Assembly (NCBI GenBank): GCA_051647125.1
Contig: JBOFDP010000087.1
Location: 1-8,122 of the forward strand
Origin: JBOFDP01 sp051647125
GTDB lineage: Bacteria; Bacteroidota; Bacteroidia; Chitinophagales; Chitinophagaceae
Length of the DNA: 8,122 nt
Reading direction: 5' to 3'
Within the stretch, counting starts at the first letter, position 1; every line of letters begins with the position of its first letter. Made by a program: the position numbers and the translations under genes. Under the pieces are notes generated by a model that was not told where the DNA came from, did no database searches, and worked only from the letters and a program-made list of their open reading frames with translations. Positions 1-7,188 of this stretch are shown piece after piece.

Positions 1-1262
1 TTTTGAGCGACCAAGCGATGATTAAAGAATCGTATAAAAGAGAATTGATAGAATCAAATATTTTATTTGAAGAAAATAATCATAACATAGAAAAAATTTT
101 ACATGCTGATGAAGTAATAAAAAGCCCTGGTATTGCCGATAACATAGAACTGGTAAAACAAATAAAAGCTAGAAAAATACCCATTATTAGTGAAATAGAA
201 TTAGCTTATCGGCATATGAATAAGAATAGTAAAATTATCGCTATCACCGGCAGTAATGGAAAGACTACTACCGCTACTTTAATTTATGAAATTTGTAAGC
301 ATGCAGGTATAAACTGTGCTTTGGTGGGGAATGTGGGTTTTTCGTTTGCAAAACAAGTGGCACTTGATACTAAAGATATATATGTATTAGAGGTAAGTAG
401 TTTTCAATTAGATGATTCTTATACATTTAATCCATATATTGCAGTGCTTCTTAATATTACCCCAGATCATTTAGATAGGTATAATTATGTTTTCCAAAAA
501 TATGTAGAATCCAAATTTAGTATCATAAAAAATCAAACACCAGAAGATTACTTTATTTATTTTTCGGATGACCCTATTATACAAAAAAATATTTCAGAAT
601 ATAAACATATTTTAAATCAAAAAATTACATTTACTATGAATAATAATTTTAAAGAAAACGGATTTTTGCAAGGGGATGATTTTATCGTTCAAATGAATAA
701 TGAGCGAATAGAAATGTCAGTATATGATTTAACCATTAAAGGAAAACATAATCAACAAAATACGATGGCAGCCACCGCTGCAGCTATGGCAATGAATATT
801 CGTAATCCTAAGATTAAAGAAGCTATTTTAGCATTTAATAATTTAGAACATCGTATGGAATTTGTGGCTTGTGTACGTGGTGTAGAATTTATTAATGATA
901 GTAAAGCTACTAATATTAACTCTACATGGTTTGCCTTGGAAAGTATAAAAAAACCGACTATACTTATTATAGGAGGGCAAGATAAAGGGAATGATTATTC
1001 TATCATTATAGATTTGGTTAAAGAAAAAGTAAAAGCTATTATTTGTATGGGGGTAGATAATACTAAAATACATGCTTCTTTTGGGGTACTGAATATTCCC
1101 ATAGAAAATACCTTGAGTGCCCAAGAAGCTGTCCAGAAAGCATATGCTTTAGCGGATAAAGGAGAGGTTGTATTATTGAGTCCTGCATGTGCAAGTTTTG
1201 ATTTATTTAAAAATTATGAGGATAGAGGAAAGCAGTTTAAACAAGCGGTAAAAGGATTATAA
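1..1262 (+). CDS. murD: UDP-N-acetylmuramoyl-L-alanine--D-glutamate ligase MurD, 5' partial
   Basis: Cytoplasmic Mur ligase that adds D-glutamate to UDP-MurNAc-L-Ala using ATP. Numbering below counts the TTG codon at position 3 as residue 1. The ATP P-loop G-S-N-G-K-T-T is at residues 83-89. The central domain has L-E-V-S-S-F-Q-L (129-136) and N-I-T-P-D-H-L-D-R (151-159). Lys171, in Y-V-E-S-K-F, is the likely carbamylated lysine. K-H-N-Q-Q-N is at 248-253, and the C-terminal domain shows L-E-H-R-M-E (281-286), N-D-S-K-A-T-N (298-304) and S-P-A-C-A-S-F-D (393-400). The TTG is not a believable start. Family members begin about 25-30 residues earlier with a glycine-rich nucleotide-fold strand, and the frame is open to the window edge, so the gene is cut by the window. 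The stop TAA at 1260-1262 lies 12 bases before ftsW. No internal damage is seen. Confidence 0.96.
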   Translation, partial: LSDQAMIKESYKRELIESNILFEENNHNIEKILHADEVIKSPGIADNIELVKQIKARKIPIISEIELAYRHMNKNSKIIAITGSNGKTTTATLIYEICKHAGINCALVGNVGFSFAKQVALDTKDIYVLEVSSFQLDDSYTFNPYIAVLLNITPDHLDRYNYVFQKYVESKFSIIKNQTPEDYFIYFSDDPIIQKNISEYKHILNQKITFTMNNNFKENGFLQGDDFIVQMNNERIEMSVYDLTIKGKHNQQNTMAATAAAMAMNIRNPKIKEAILAFNNLEHRMEFVACVRGVEFINDSKATNINSTWFALESIKKPTILIIGGQDKGNDYSIIIDLVKEKVKAIICMGVDNTKIHASFGVLNIPIENTLSAQEAVQKAYALADKGEVVLLSPACASFDLFKNYEDRGKQFKQAVKGL

Positions 1263-1274
1263 AATTATAGTTTG

Positions 1275-2525
1275 ATGAATAGTTTAAAAATATTTTTTAA
1301 AGGTGATATTACCATTTGGCTAATTGTATTTTTACTTGGATTAATTTCTATTATAATTATATATAGTACTACTGCAAATTTGGCATATCATAATAAGAAA
1401 GATACTATGTTATACTTATTTAAGCAATTTTCTTTGGTCTTGATTGGATTTTTTTTGATGTATTGGATTCATCGTCAGGATTATAATATATTTGCAAGGT
1501 TTGCTAAAGTGGTATTTTATTTTTCTATATTACTTGTATGTTCAACTTATTTTATTGGCATAAAAGTTAACGATGCTGCACGGTGGATTAGACTTCCCGG
1601 CTTGGGACTTACTATTCAACCTTCTGAATTTCTAAAAATTGCTTTGTTTATTTATTTAAGTAAATTATTGAGTCTAAAACAAGAGGTAATAAACGACTTT
1701 AAACATGGATATCGTCCTTTGATTATACCTATTGCACTTACTTGTTTTGTTATTGCTCCTTCTAATCTTTCTACGGCATTGATGATAGGAGGAGTATCTC
1801 TTATCATTTTATTTATTGGAGGAGCTAGAATAAGGCACTTATTACTTACAATATTAGTAGCTTGTATTCCTTTATTAATATTAATTGGATTTGCAACAGT
1901 GGCACATAGCAATCCTACTATAGAACAAAAGATTACTAAATTAGCACGTTTCGGAACATGGATAAATAGAATAGAAAATTTTATGTATGAGGATACTGAT
2001 GTATACGATCAGGCGAAGCAAGCAAATATAGCTATTGCCAAGGGAGGTATTGTGGGTAATGGACCTGGTAACAGTGAACAGAAAACCTTTTTGCCTAATC
2101 CATTCTCAGATTATATTTTTTCAATTTTTATAGAAGAATATGGTTTGTGGGCAACATTTATACTGGTCTTAATATATTTGCTTTTTATGTTTAGATCTAT
2201 AGCAATATTTAAAAAATGTAAATATTCATTTGGAGGATTTTTAGTCATTTCTATTAGTGCAGGATTTGTTATTCAAGCTTTGCTGAGTATGATGGTTAAT
2301 GTAGGCTATCTCCCTGTTACGGGGGTTGCATTACCTTTTCTTAGTCTGGGAGGAACTTCATATCTTCTTACTTGTTTTTCTATTGGTATTGTTTTGGGGG
2401 TGGCTAATAAAATTAACAACCATAGGAGTCTTGATAAACCAGATTTTATAGAGTTCAATAATATTAAAAATGATTATAGAGAGGAAGATGAGGTTATTAT
2501 AAATTCACAAATGCAAAAATTATGA
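1275..2525 (+). CDS. ftsW: septal peptidoglycan glycosyltransferase FtsW (SEDS family)
   Basis: Polytopic inner-membrane SEDS protein that polymerises lipid II into glycan strands at the division septum, working with a class B penicillin-binding protein. The 416 residues contain about ten hydrophobic segments. SEDS landmarks are R-W-I-R-L with the following Q-P-S-E-F-L-K (115-121), P-S-N-L-S-T-A (162-168, the Bacteroidota form of P-D-x-G-T-A), and G-N-G-P-G-N-S (261-267). In the long extracellular loop, F-S-D-Y-I-F carries Asp279, equivalent to the catalytic Asp of E. coli FtsW (D297). The C-terminal P-V-T-G-V-A-L-P-F-L-S-L-G-G signature is at about 347-360. I chose the ATG at 1275; a TTG directly before it (1272) is in frame but less likely. 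Its position between murD and murG favours FtsW over the paralogue RodA. The cytoplasmic tail (about 380-416) is hydrophilic and acidic. The last four bases overlap the murG start. Confidence 0.95.
   Translation: MNSLKIFFKGDITIWLIVFLLGLISIIIIYSTTANLAYHNKKDTMLYLFKQFSLVLIGFFLMYWIHRQDYNIFARFAKVVFYFSILLVCSTYFIGIKVNDAARWIRLPGLGLTIQPSEFLKIALFIYLSKLLSLKQEVINDFKHGYRPLIIPIALTCFVIAPSNLSTALMIGGVSLIILFIGGARIRHLLLTILVACIPLLILIGFATVAHSNPTIEQKITKLARFGTWINRIENFMYEDTDVYDQAKQANIAIAKGGIVGNGPGNSEQKTFLPNPFSDYIFSIFIEEYGLWATFILVLIYLLFMFRSIAIFKKCKYSFGGFLVISISAGFVIQALLSMMVNVGYLPVTGVALPFLSLGGTSYLLTCFSIGIVLGVANKINNHRSLDKPDFIEFNNIKNDYREEDEVIINSQMQKL
2522..2525 (+). other. ATGA start-stop overlap, ftsW/murG translational coupling
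   Basis: The murG start codon ATG (2522-2524) and the ftsW stop codon TGA (2523-2525) share bases as ATGA. Such junctions commonly allow a terminating ribosome to re-initiate, which would tie MurG output to FtsW output. The overlap is seen directly; coupling is inferred. No Shine-Dalgarno sequence precedes the start, so re-initiation may be the main route for murG translation. Confidence 0.8.
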
Positions 2526-3610
2526 AAATATTAATATCAGGTGGCGGTACAGGAGGGCATATATTTCCAGCAATTGCAATTGCAGATGCTTTAAAATTAG
2601 AGGATAGAACTATTCAGATTTTATTTGTAGGTGCTAAAGGTAAAATGGAGATGAAAAAAGTTTCTCAAGCGGGGTATACTATTAAAGCATTGAATATATC
2701 AGGACTGCAACGTAAAAATTTCTCTTCTAATCTGAGTTTGCCATTTAAAATGTTGATAGCATTTTTTGAAGCTATGAAGATAATATGGAAATTTAATCCT
2801 GATGTTGTAGTGGGAGTAGGAGGATATGCGAGTTTTATGGTTTGTAGAGTGGCTCAGTTATGTGCTATACCTACATTGTTGTTGGAACAAAATGCATTTG
2901 CAGGAAAAACTAATGCTATATTAAGCAAACGTGCAAAATGTATTTGTACAGCTTTTGATAAAGTAGAAAATTTATCTAAAAAGGTTACTTTAAAAATTGT
3001 AAAAACAGGCAACCCAATTCGTCAGAGTATTACTAACAATAAATACAATTTATCAATAGAAAGAAAAAAATTACAGCTGTTAGAAGATCAAATGGTTATA
3101 TTGGTTATCGGTGGTAGTCAAGGAGCTTTAAATATGAATAAAGCTATATGGGGATTATTACCTTTCTTTCGTCAGCATCGTCTTCAACTTATTTGGCAAA
3201 CGGGAAAAACTTTTTATAAAGAGGCATTGGATATATCTAAAGTGTTTGATTTTATAAAAGTGTTTGATTTTATAGAAGATATATCTAAAATATATGCAAT
3301 AGCGGATATTATAATATCTAGAGCCGGGGCTATAACTCTTGCGGAGATATGCGTAATAGGTAAGCCTACTATTTTTATTCCTTTGCCTACAGCTGCAGAA
3401 AATCATCAATATTTTAATGCTAAAGTACTTGCAGAAAATGAAGCTGCTTTAGTTATAGAAGAAAAAAATATAGATACTTTATCCTCCGTATTATTGAGTT
3501 TGATACAGGATAAAAATAAATGTAGTATTTTGAGTAGTAATATAAAAAAATATGCTATACAAGATGCGGATAAAGCAATTGTAAAGCATATTATAAAACT
3601 TAAAAAATAA
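2522..3610 (+). CDS. murG: UDP-N-acetylglucosamine--undecaprenyl-PP-MurNAc-pentapeptide GlcNAc transferase MurG
   Basis: Membrane-associated GT28 (GT-B fold) glycosyltransferase that adds GlcNAc to lipid I to make lipid II on the cytoplasmic face. It has 362 residues, a usual length. The N-terminal acceptor domain begins with G-G-G-T-G-G-H (7-13) and has V-G-V-G-G-Y-A-S-F (97-105) and L-E-Q-N-A-F-A-G-K-T-N (121-131). The linker has G-N-P-I-R (163-167). The C-terminal donor domain has G-G-S-Q-G-A (197-202), W-Q-T-G (225-228), S-R-A-G-A-I-T-L-A-E with Glu275, and N-H-Q-Y-F-N-A (294-300). These match the UDP-GlcNAc-binding residues known from E. coli MurG. Oddity: residues 240-251 read K-V-F-D-F-I twice, from a perfect 18-bp tandem duplication. 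This adds six residues at the F-I-D/E element that contacts uracil in E. coli MurG. The frame stays open, so the enzyme is probably functional. murC follows after 6 bases. Confidence 0.96.
   Translation: MKILISGGGTGGHIFPAIAIADALKLEDRTIQILFVGAKGKMEMKKVSQAGYTIKALNISGLQRKNFSSNLSLPFKMLIAFFEAMKIIWKFNPDVVVGVGGYASFMVCRVAQLCAIPTLLLEQNAFAGKTNAILSKRAKCICTAFDKVENLSKKVTLKIVKTGNPIRQSITNNKYNLSIERKKLQLLEDQMVILVIGGSQGALNMNKAIWGLLPFFRQHRLQLIWQTGKTFYKEALDISKVFDFIKVFDFIEDISKIYAIADIIISRAGAITLAEICVIGKPTIFIPLPTAAENHQYFNAKVLAENEAALVIEEKNIDTLSSVLLSLIQDKNKCSILSSNIKKYAIQDADKAIVKHIIKLKK
3230..3289 (+). repeat. 12-bp direct repeats flanking the murG tandem duplication
   Basis: The 12-mer GATATATCTAAA lies at 3230-3241 and again at 3278-3289, on either side of the 18-bp tandem duplication; its left copy overlaps the first tandem unit by three bases. 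The encoded peptide is symmetric in pattern: D-I-S-K, V-F-D-F-I-K, V-F-D-F-I-E, D-I-S-K. The repeats are exact in the sequence. In such AT-rich DNA a chance 12-mer is less telling than the 18-bp unit, and whether the flanking copies took part in the rearrangement is inference. Confidence 0.7.
3239..3274 (+). repeat. perfect 18-bp tandem duplication inside murG
   Basis: The 18-base unit AAAGTGTTTGATTTTATA occurs at 3239-3256 and again, without mismatch, at 3257-3274. The unit is in codon phase and encodes Lys-Val-Phe-Asp-Phe-Ile, so two copies add six residues without a frameshift. Identity at third codon positions suggests a recent slippage event or ongoing expansion and contraction. Protein homologues normally show this segment once. 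Confidence 0.93.
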
Positions 3611-3616
3611 TTATTT

Positions 3617-4984
3617 ATGAAATCCTTACAAGACATACATCGAGTTTATTTTATAGGCATAGGAGGCATAGGGATGAGTGCTTTAGCAAGTTTTTTTTAT
3701 CAACAGGGGATAGAAGTATTTGGCTATGATAAAACCTGTAGTCATCTTACCCATAATTTGCAAAAGCAAGGTATTGATATTCATTATGAAGATGATGTTA
3801 GTCGAATTCCTAAAAATATAGATTTAATTATTTATACTCCTGCTATCAAAGCTCCTGAAACTAATATATTAGCGTATTGTATAGATCAAAAAATGGATAT
3901 ATTAAAGCGAAGTCAAATATTAAGACTGATTACTGAAAATATGCAAACAGCATGTATTAGTGGTACTCATGGAAAGACTACTATAAGCACAATGACAGCA
4001 CATGTTTTAAGAGATACTGGGTTTGGTTGCAATGCTTTTTTGGGGGGAGTATCTGTAAACTATAATATTAATTTTTGGTCTGATAAAAATAAATTCTCTG
4101 TAATAGAAGCTGATGAATATGATCGTTCATTTTTGCAATTATTTCCTACGATTGCCACTATTTCTGCTATGGATGCTGACCATTTGGATATTTATCATAC
4201 CGTGCAAGAAATGCAAAATGCGTATATACAATTTACACACCAAATACAATCCAACGGTTTGTTGATTTATAAATATGGTTTATTAAGAAAAGAAGAGTTT
4301 GGCGGAGATAGAAAATTAACCTATCATTTGGTAGATAAGCAGGCAGATATTTTTGCAAAGAATATTTTAATTAAGAATAATACTTATTATTATGATGTGC
4401 AAATTAAGGGAAAAATTATCAAAAAATTTGAATTACATGTTCATGGAAAATATAATATTGAGAATAGTTTAGTGGCTATTGCTATTGCTTATGAGTTAGG
4501 TATAGAGGAAGAAAAAATAAAAAAAGCTATTGCTACTTTTAAAGGAGTAAAGCGTCGATTTGAATATTATATGAATAGCAAGAATCAGATTTTAATTGAT
4601 GATTATGCACATCACCCTAAAGAAATTGAAGCCTTTATTAAAGGGCTACATGATTTTTATCCAGAGAAAAAAGAATTATTGGTATTCCAACCTCATTTGT
4701 ATACGCGTACTAGAGATTTTTCTACTGAATTTTCGTCAGTATTAGATCAAGCTTATGAGGTCATATTATTACCTATATATCCTGCAAGAGAACTACCAAT
4801 AGGGGGTATAAATTCAGAAATGATAATGCAAAAAATGAAACATAAAAGAGTACAAATATTATCAAAAGAAATGTTTTTAGAATATGTAAAGAATTATAAA
4901 CACAAAGTAATTGGGATGGTAGGTGCGGGTGATATAGAATTACTATTAGAACCTGTAAAAAAAATTTTATTAAAGAAGCAATAA
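3617..4984 (+). CDS. murC: UDP-N-acetylmuramate--L-alanine ligase MurC
   Basis: Cytoplasmic ATP-dependent ligase adding L-alanine to UDP-MurNAc, the first amino acid of the stem peptide. It has 455 residues, a normal length. The N-terminal UDP-binding fold starts with F-I-G-I-G-G-I-G-M-S-A-L-A (12-24). The ATP P-loop G-T-H-G-K-T-T is at 116-122, and E-A-D-E-Y-D-R-S-F-L (164-173) carries the metal-site Glu. D-A-D-H-L-D is at 186-191, V-K-R-R-F-E at 311-316, D-D-Y-A-H-H-P (328-334) opens the C-terminal domain, and F-Q-P-H-L-Y-T-R-T (357-365) and G-A-G-D-I (436-440) follow. The G-x-H-N-x-x-N motif seen in many Mur ligases reads G-K-Y-N-I-E-N (277-283), with Tyr in place of His. The ATG at 3617 sits six bases after murG in an AT-only spacer. 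There is one base between its stop and ftsQ, with no murB or ddl between, as is usual in Bacteroidota. Confidence 0.96.
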   Translation: MKSLQDIHRVYFIGIGGIGMSALASFFYQQGIEVFGYDKTCSHLTHNLQKQGIDIHYEDDVSRIPKNIDLIIYTPAIKAPETNILAYCIDQKMDILKRSQILRLITENMQTACISGTHGKTTISTMTAHVLRDTGFGCNAFLGGVSVNYNINFWSDKNKFSVIEADEYDRSFLQLFPTIATISAMDADHLDIYHTVQEMQNAYIQFTHQIQSNGLLIYKYGLLRKEEFGGDRKLTYHLVDKQADIFAKNILIKNNTYYYDVQIKGKIIKKFELHVHGKYNIENSLVAIAIAYELGIEEEKIKKAIATFKGVKRRFEYYMNSKNQILIDDYAHHPKEIEAFIKGLHDFYPEKKELLVFQPHLYTRTRDFSTEFSSVLDQAYEVILLPIYPARELPIGGINSEMIMQKMKHKRVQILSKEMFLEYVKNYKHKVIGMVGAGDIELLLEPVKKILLKKQ

Positions 4985-4985
4985 G

Positions 4986-5753
4986 ATGAGTTTTATTAAA
5001 CAATATAAGCAGTATATAATGATTATAATATTGGTTATTTTCATTGTTTTCATATTTTTTTATGTCAACTCAAGTTATAGTAAAAATTATTATAAAGATG
5101 TACAGATTAGTATAAAAGGGAATACATCATATCTTGTAGAAAAGGATATTAAAAATAAAATTTTTAATACAGGAAACAAGGCTTTAATGAATATATCTAT
5201 TCGTGATATTAGTTTGAAGGCTATAGAGAAAAAGATAGAGCAAGATCCATGGGTAGATAATGTTCATGTGTACCGAGATGTGCAAGGAATATTGCATGTT
5301 GATATTGTGCAAAAAACTCCTGTATTGAGGGTATTTACAATAGAGGGAAATTCTTTTTATCTTGATAAACAAGGTAATCATATTCCTCTTTCGTTGTATA
5401 ACGTAGCTAATGTACCTGTGTGTACAGCCTATCCTTTGTATTTTAATGAAAATAATGATAAGATTTTTGTTGCAGATGTACTAGATTTGCTTACATTTAC
5501 AGAACAGGATGATTACTTGACAAATTATATTTCTTATATTAATGTGATGGATTCTTCTTCTTTAGAAATTATTCCTAAAACAGGCACTCCTATTGTGCGT
5601 GTGAAAAGAAGAGATTCTAAAGAACAAATTGTAAATAAGATAAAAAATTTTTATTTACAAGTAATTCCTAATGTAGGTTGGAATTATTATACTTATATTG
5701 ATTTAAGATTTGACAATGAAATTATTGCTTTAAAAAAAACAAGTATAAAATAA
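4986..5753 (+). CDS. ftsQ: cell division protein FtsQ
   Basis: Bitopic divisome protein that links cytoplasmic ring components to the periplasmic synthesis machinery. It has 255 residues. A short basic cytoplasmic stretch is followed by one strongly hydrophobic transmembrane segment at about 11-27, then a periplasmic region. Residues about 39-110 look like a POTRA domain, with strand V-Q-I-S-I-K-G-N, a helix over E-K-D-I-K-N-K-I, and D-P-W-V-D-N-V-H-V-Y-R-D (87-98). A beta domain follows, with P-V-L-R-V-F and F-Y-L-D-K-Q-G-N-H-I-P-L (124-135), ending in Y-I-D-L-R-F-D-N (237-244), typical of this family. Sequence conservation in FtsQ is low, so the call rests on topology, the D-P-W-V and I-D-L-R-F elements, and the position between murC and ftsA. 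The ATG starts one base after the murC stop, suggesting coupled translation. Base composition here is among the most AT-rich in the window. Confidence 0.92.
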   Translation: MSFIKQYKQYIMIIILVIFIVFIFFYVNSSYSKNYYKDVQISIKGNTSYLVEKDIKNKIFNTGNKALMNISIRDISLKAIEKKIEQDPWVDNVHVYRDVQGILHVDIVQKTPVLRVFTIEGNSFYLDKQGNHIPLSLYNVANVPVCTAYPLYFNENNDKIFVADVLDLLTFTEQDDYLTNYISYINVMDSSSLEIIPKTGTPIVRVKRRDSKEQIVNKIKNFYLQVIPNVGWNYYTYIDLRFDNEIIALKKTSIK

Positions 5754-5761
5754 ATTTGAAT

Positions 5762-7174
5762 ATGGATATAAAAAATAAACAAATTCAACAGCAAGAAATG
5801 GATATACAAGAATTTCCGATAGTTGTAGGGCTTGATATAGGTACGACAAAAACAGTTATTATGGTTGCTCAAAAAACGATAAATAATAAAATAGAGATTA
5901 TTGGTTTTGGTCGTTCTGAAGCGGATAGAGGAGCTGTAAAAGGAGGCGAGGTTATTAATGTTCATGATACGGCATTCTCTATTAAAAAAGCTTTAGAGGC
6001 ATGTGATACTCATTGTCGTGAGAATAATATAGATTTGAAGATTGAAGATGTTTACGTTGGGATTTCTGGTAAACATATTAAAACTACATCTACACATGAT
6101 AATATTATTAGAAAAAATCCGAATACTACTGTTACTAAAGAAGAAATATTTGAATTTATAGAATCACAATATAAAATGTATGTACCTAACAATACAAAAA
6201 TTGTAGATGTTATCCCTTCAAATTTTGAAGTAGACCAACGCCCTGTAAAAAAAGTAGAGGGAACTTGTGGGATTCGATTAGGAGCTAACTTTCATATTAT
6301 AACAGCAGATGAAGATGCAATGAGAATGATTAATTTATCAGTAGAACAAGCAGGGCTAAAAACTGTAGATTTTGTATTGCAACCTTTGGCATCTAGCAAT
6401 GCTGTACTTTCTCCATATGACATGGAAATTAATGTGGCTATTGTTGATATTGGAGGTGGTACTACAGATATTACGGTATTTAATGAAGGAGAAATATATC
6501 ATACCGCAGTTATCCCAATAGGAGGTACTAATTTTACCCATGATATTCATAGAGGATTAAAACTTTCTTTATATGAACAAGCAGAAGAGATAAAAAAACG
6601 TCATGGAGGTGTATTGCCAGAAATGATAGACTCTAATAAATATATTGTTATTCCTGCCTTGAAACCATTATTACCCAAAAAAGAGATTAAAATAAAAGTA
6701 TTAGCCGAAATTATGAAGGAACGTGCATTAATTCTTTTAGAAACTATTTATCAAGAACTTTATAGTGTCGGATTATCTGATAATAGTTTGAGTTGTATTA
6801 TTTTAACAGGAGGAGGATCCCAACTACAACATTTAAAAGAGCTAGCAGAATTTAAATTTGGAGTACCAGTACATATAGGAATACCGGATGAACATTTAGC
6901 CACCGGTCATATCGATCAATTTAAAGATCCTTCTTATGCTACTTGTATTGGATTATTATTGGAAGGCTTTAAAGATGATGAAAAAAAGAGTATGTTTATA
7001 AACAAAACTTCTACTCAACAAGAACATCAAATAGCTACTACTTCTTTAGTTGATAATGGGGAGAAGCAGCAGAGGAAACCATTTTTCTCACTTAGTGAAA
7101 AATTAAATCAATTAATAAAAAAAGGTATATTAAATACTTTTGGAGATGGTGATATTTCTAATAAATCATTTTAA
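5762..7174 (+). CDS. ftsA: cell division protein FtsA (actin-like ATPase)
   Basis: Actin/Hsp70-fold ATPase that polymerises on the inner membrane, anchors FtsZ filaments and recruits later divisome proteins. Counting from the ATG at 5762 it has 470 residues. Phosphate-1 loop G-L-D-I-G-T-T-K-T is at 23-31, the 1C (SHS2-like) domain lies about 85-165 beginning near D-V-Y-V-G-I-S-G, phosphate-2 loop D-I-G-G-G-T-T-D is at 229-236, and the adenosine motif L-T-G-G-G-S-Q is at 348-354. A hydrophilic, Gln- and Lys-rich linker (about 405-438) leads to an amphipathic helix at about 441-460, the probable membrane-targeting sequence. It is followed by a short polar tail of about ten residues. A TTG at 5756 and an ATG at residue 13 are in-frame alternatives; the ATG at 5762 leaves an 8-base spacer after ftsQ. 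ftsZ follows after 14 bases. Confidence 0.96.
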   Translation: MDIKNKQIQQQEMDIQEFPIVVGLDIGTTKTVIMVAQKTINNKIEIIGFGRSEADRGAVKGGEVINVHDTAFSIKKALEACDTHCRENNIDLKIEDVYVGISGKHIKTTSTHDNIIRKNPNTTVTKEEIFEFIESQYKMYVPNNTKIVDVIPSNFEVDQRPVKKVEGTCGIRLGANFHIITADEDAMRMINLSVEQAGLKTVDFVLQPLASSNAVLSPYDMEINVAIVDIGGGTTDITVFNEGEIYHTAVIPIGGTNFTHDIHRGLKLSLYEQAEEIKKRHGGVLPEMIDSNKYIVIPALKPLLPKKEIKIKVLAEIMKERALILLETIYQELYSVGLSDNSLSCIILTGGGSQLQHLKELAEFKFGVPVHIGIPDEHLATGHIDQFKDPSYATCIGLLLEGFKDDEKKSMFINKTSTQQEHQIATTSLVDNGEKQQRKPFFSLSEKLNQLIKKGILNTFGDGDISNKSF

Positions 7175-7188
7175 AAAATACATGCATT

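Noticed and set aside
3..5. TTG at position 3 as the true murD start
   Set aside because: It would remove the first strand and glycine-rich turn of the UDP-binding domain found in MurD. The frame is open to the window edge, so truncation by the window is simpler.
843..1124. 93-codon minus-strand frame opposite murD, and similar frames opposite ftsW, murG, murC, ftsQ and ftsA
   Set aside because: All are antisense to well supported genes, have low-complexity I/F/Y/N/S-rich composition expected from reverse reading of AT-rich genes, and have no room for their own leaders.
1275..2525. RodA rather than FtsW for the SEDS protein
   Set aside because: Motifs are shared by both, but position between murD and murG in the dcw cluster and the hydrophilic C-terminal tail fit FtsW.
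5751..5758. TAAATTTG, matching the Bacteroidota -7 promoter consensus TAnnTTTG, just before ftsA
   Set aside because: The implied transcription start would fall at or after the ftsA ATG at 5762, and no well spaced -33 TTG element is clear. A match to such a loose AT-rich pattern is expected by chance.
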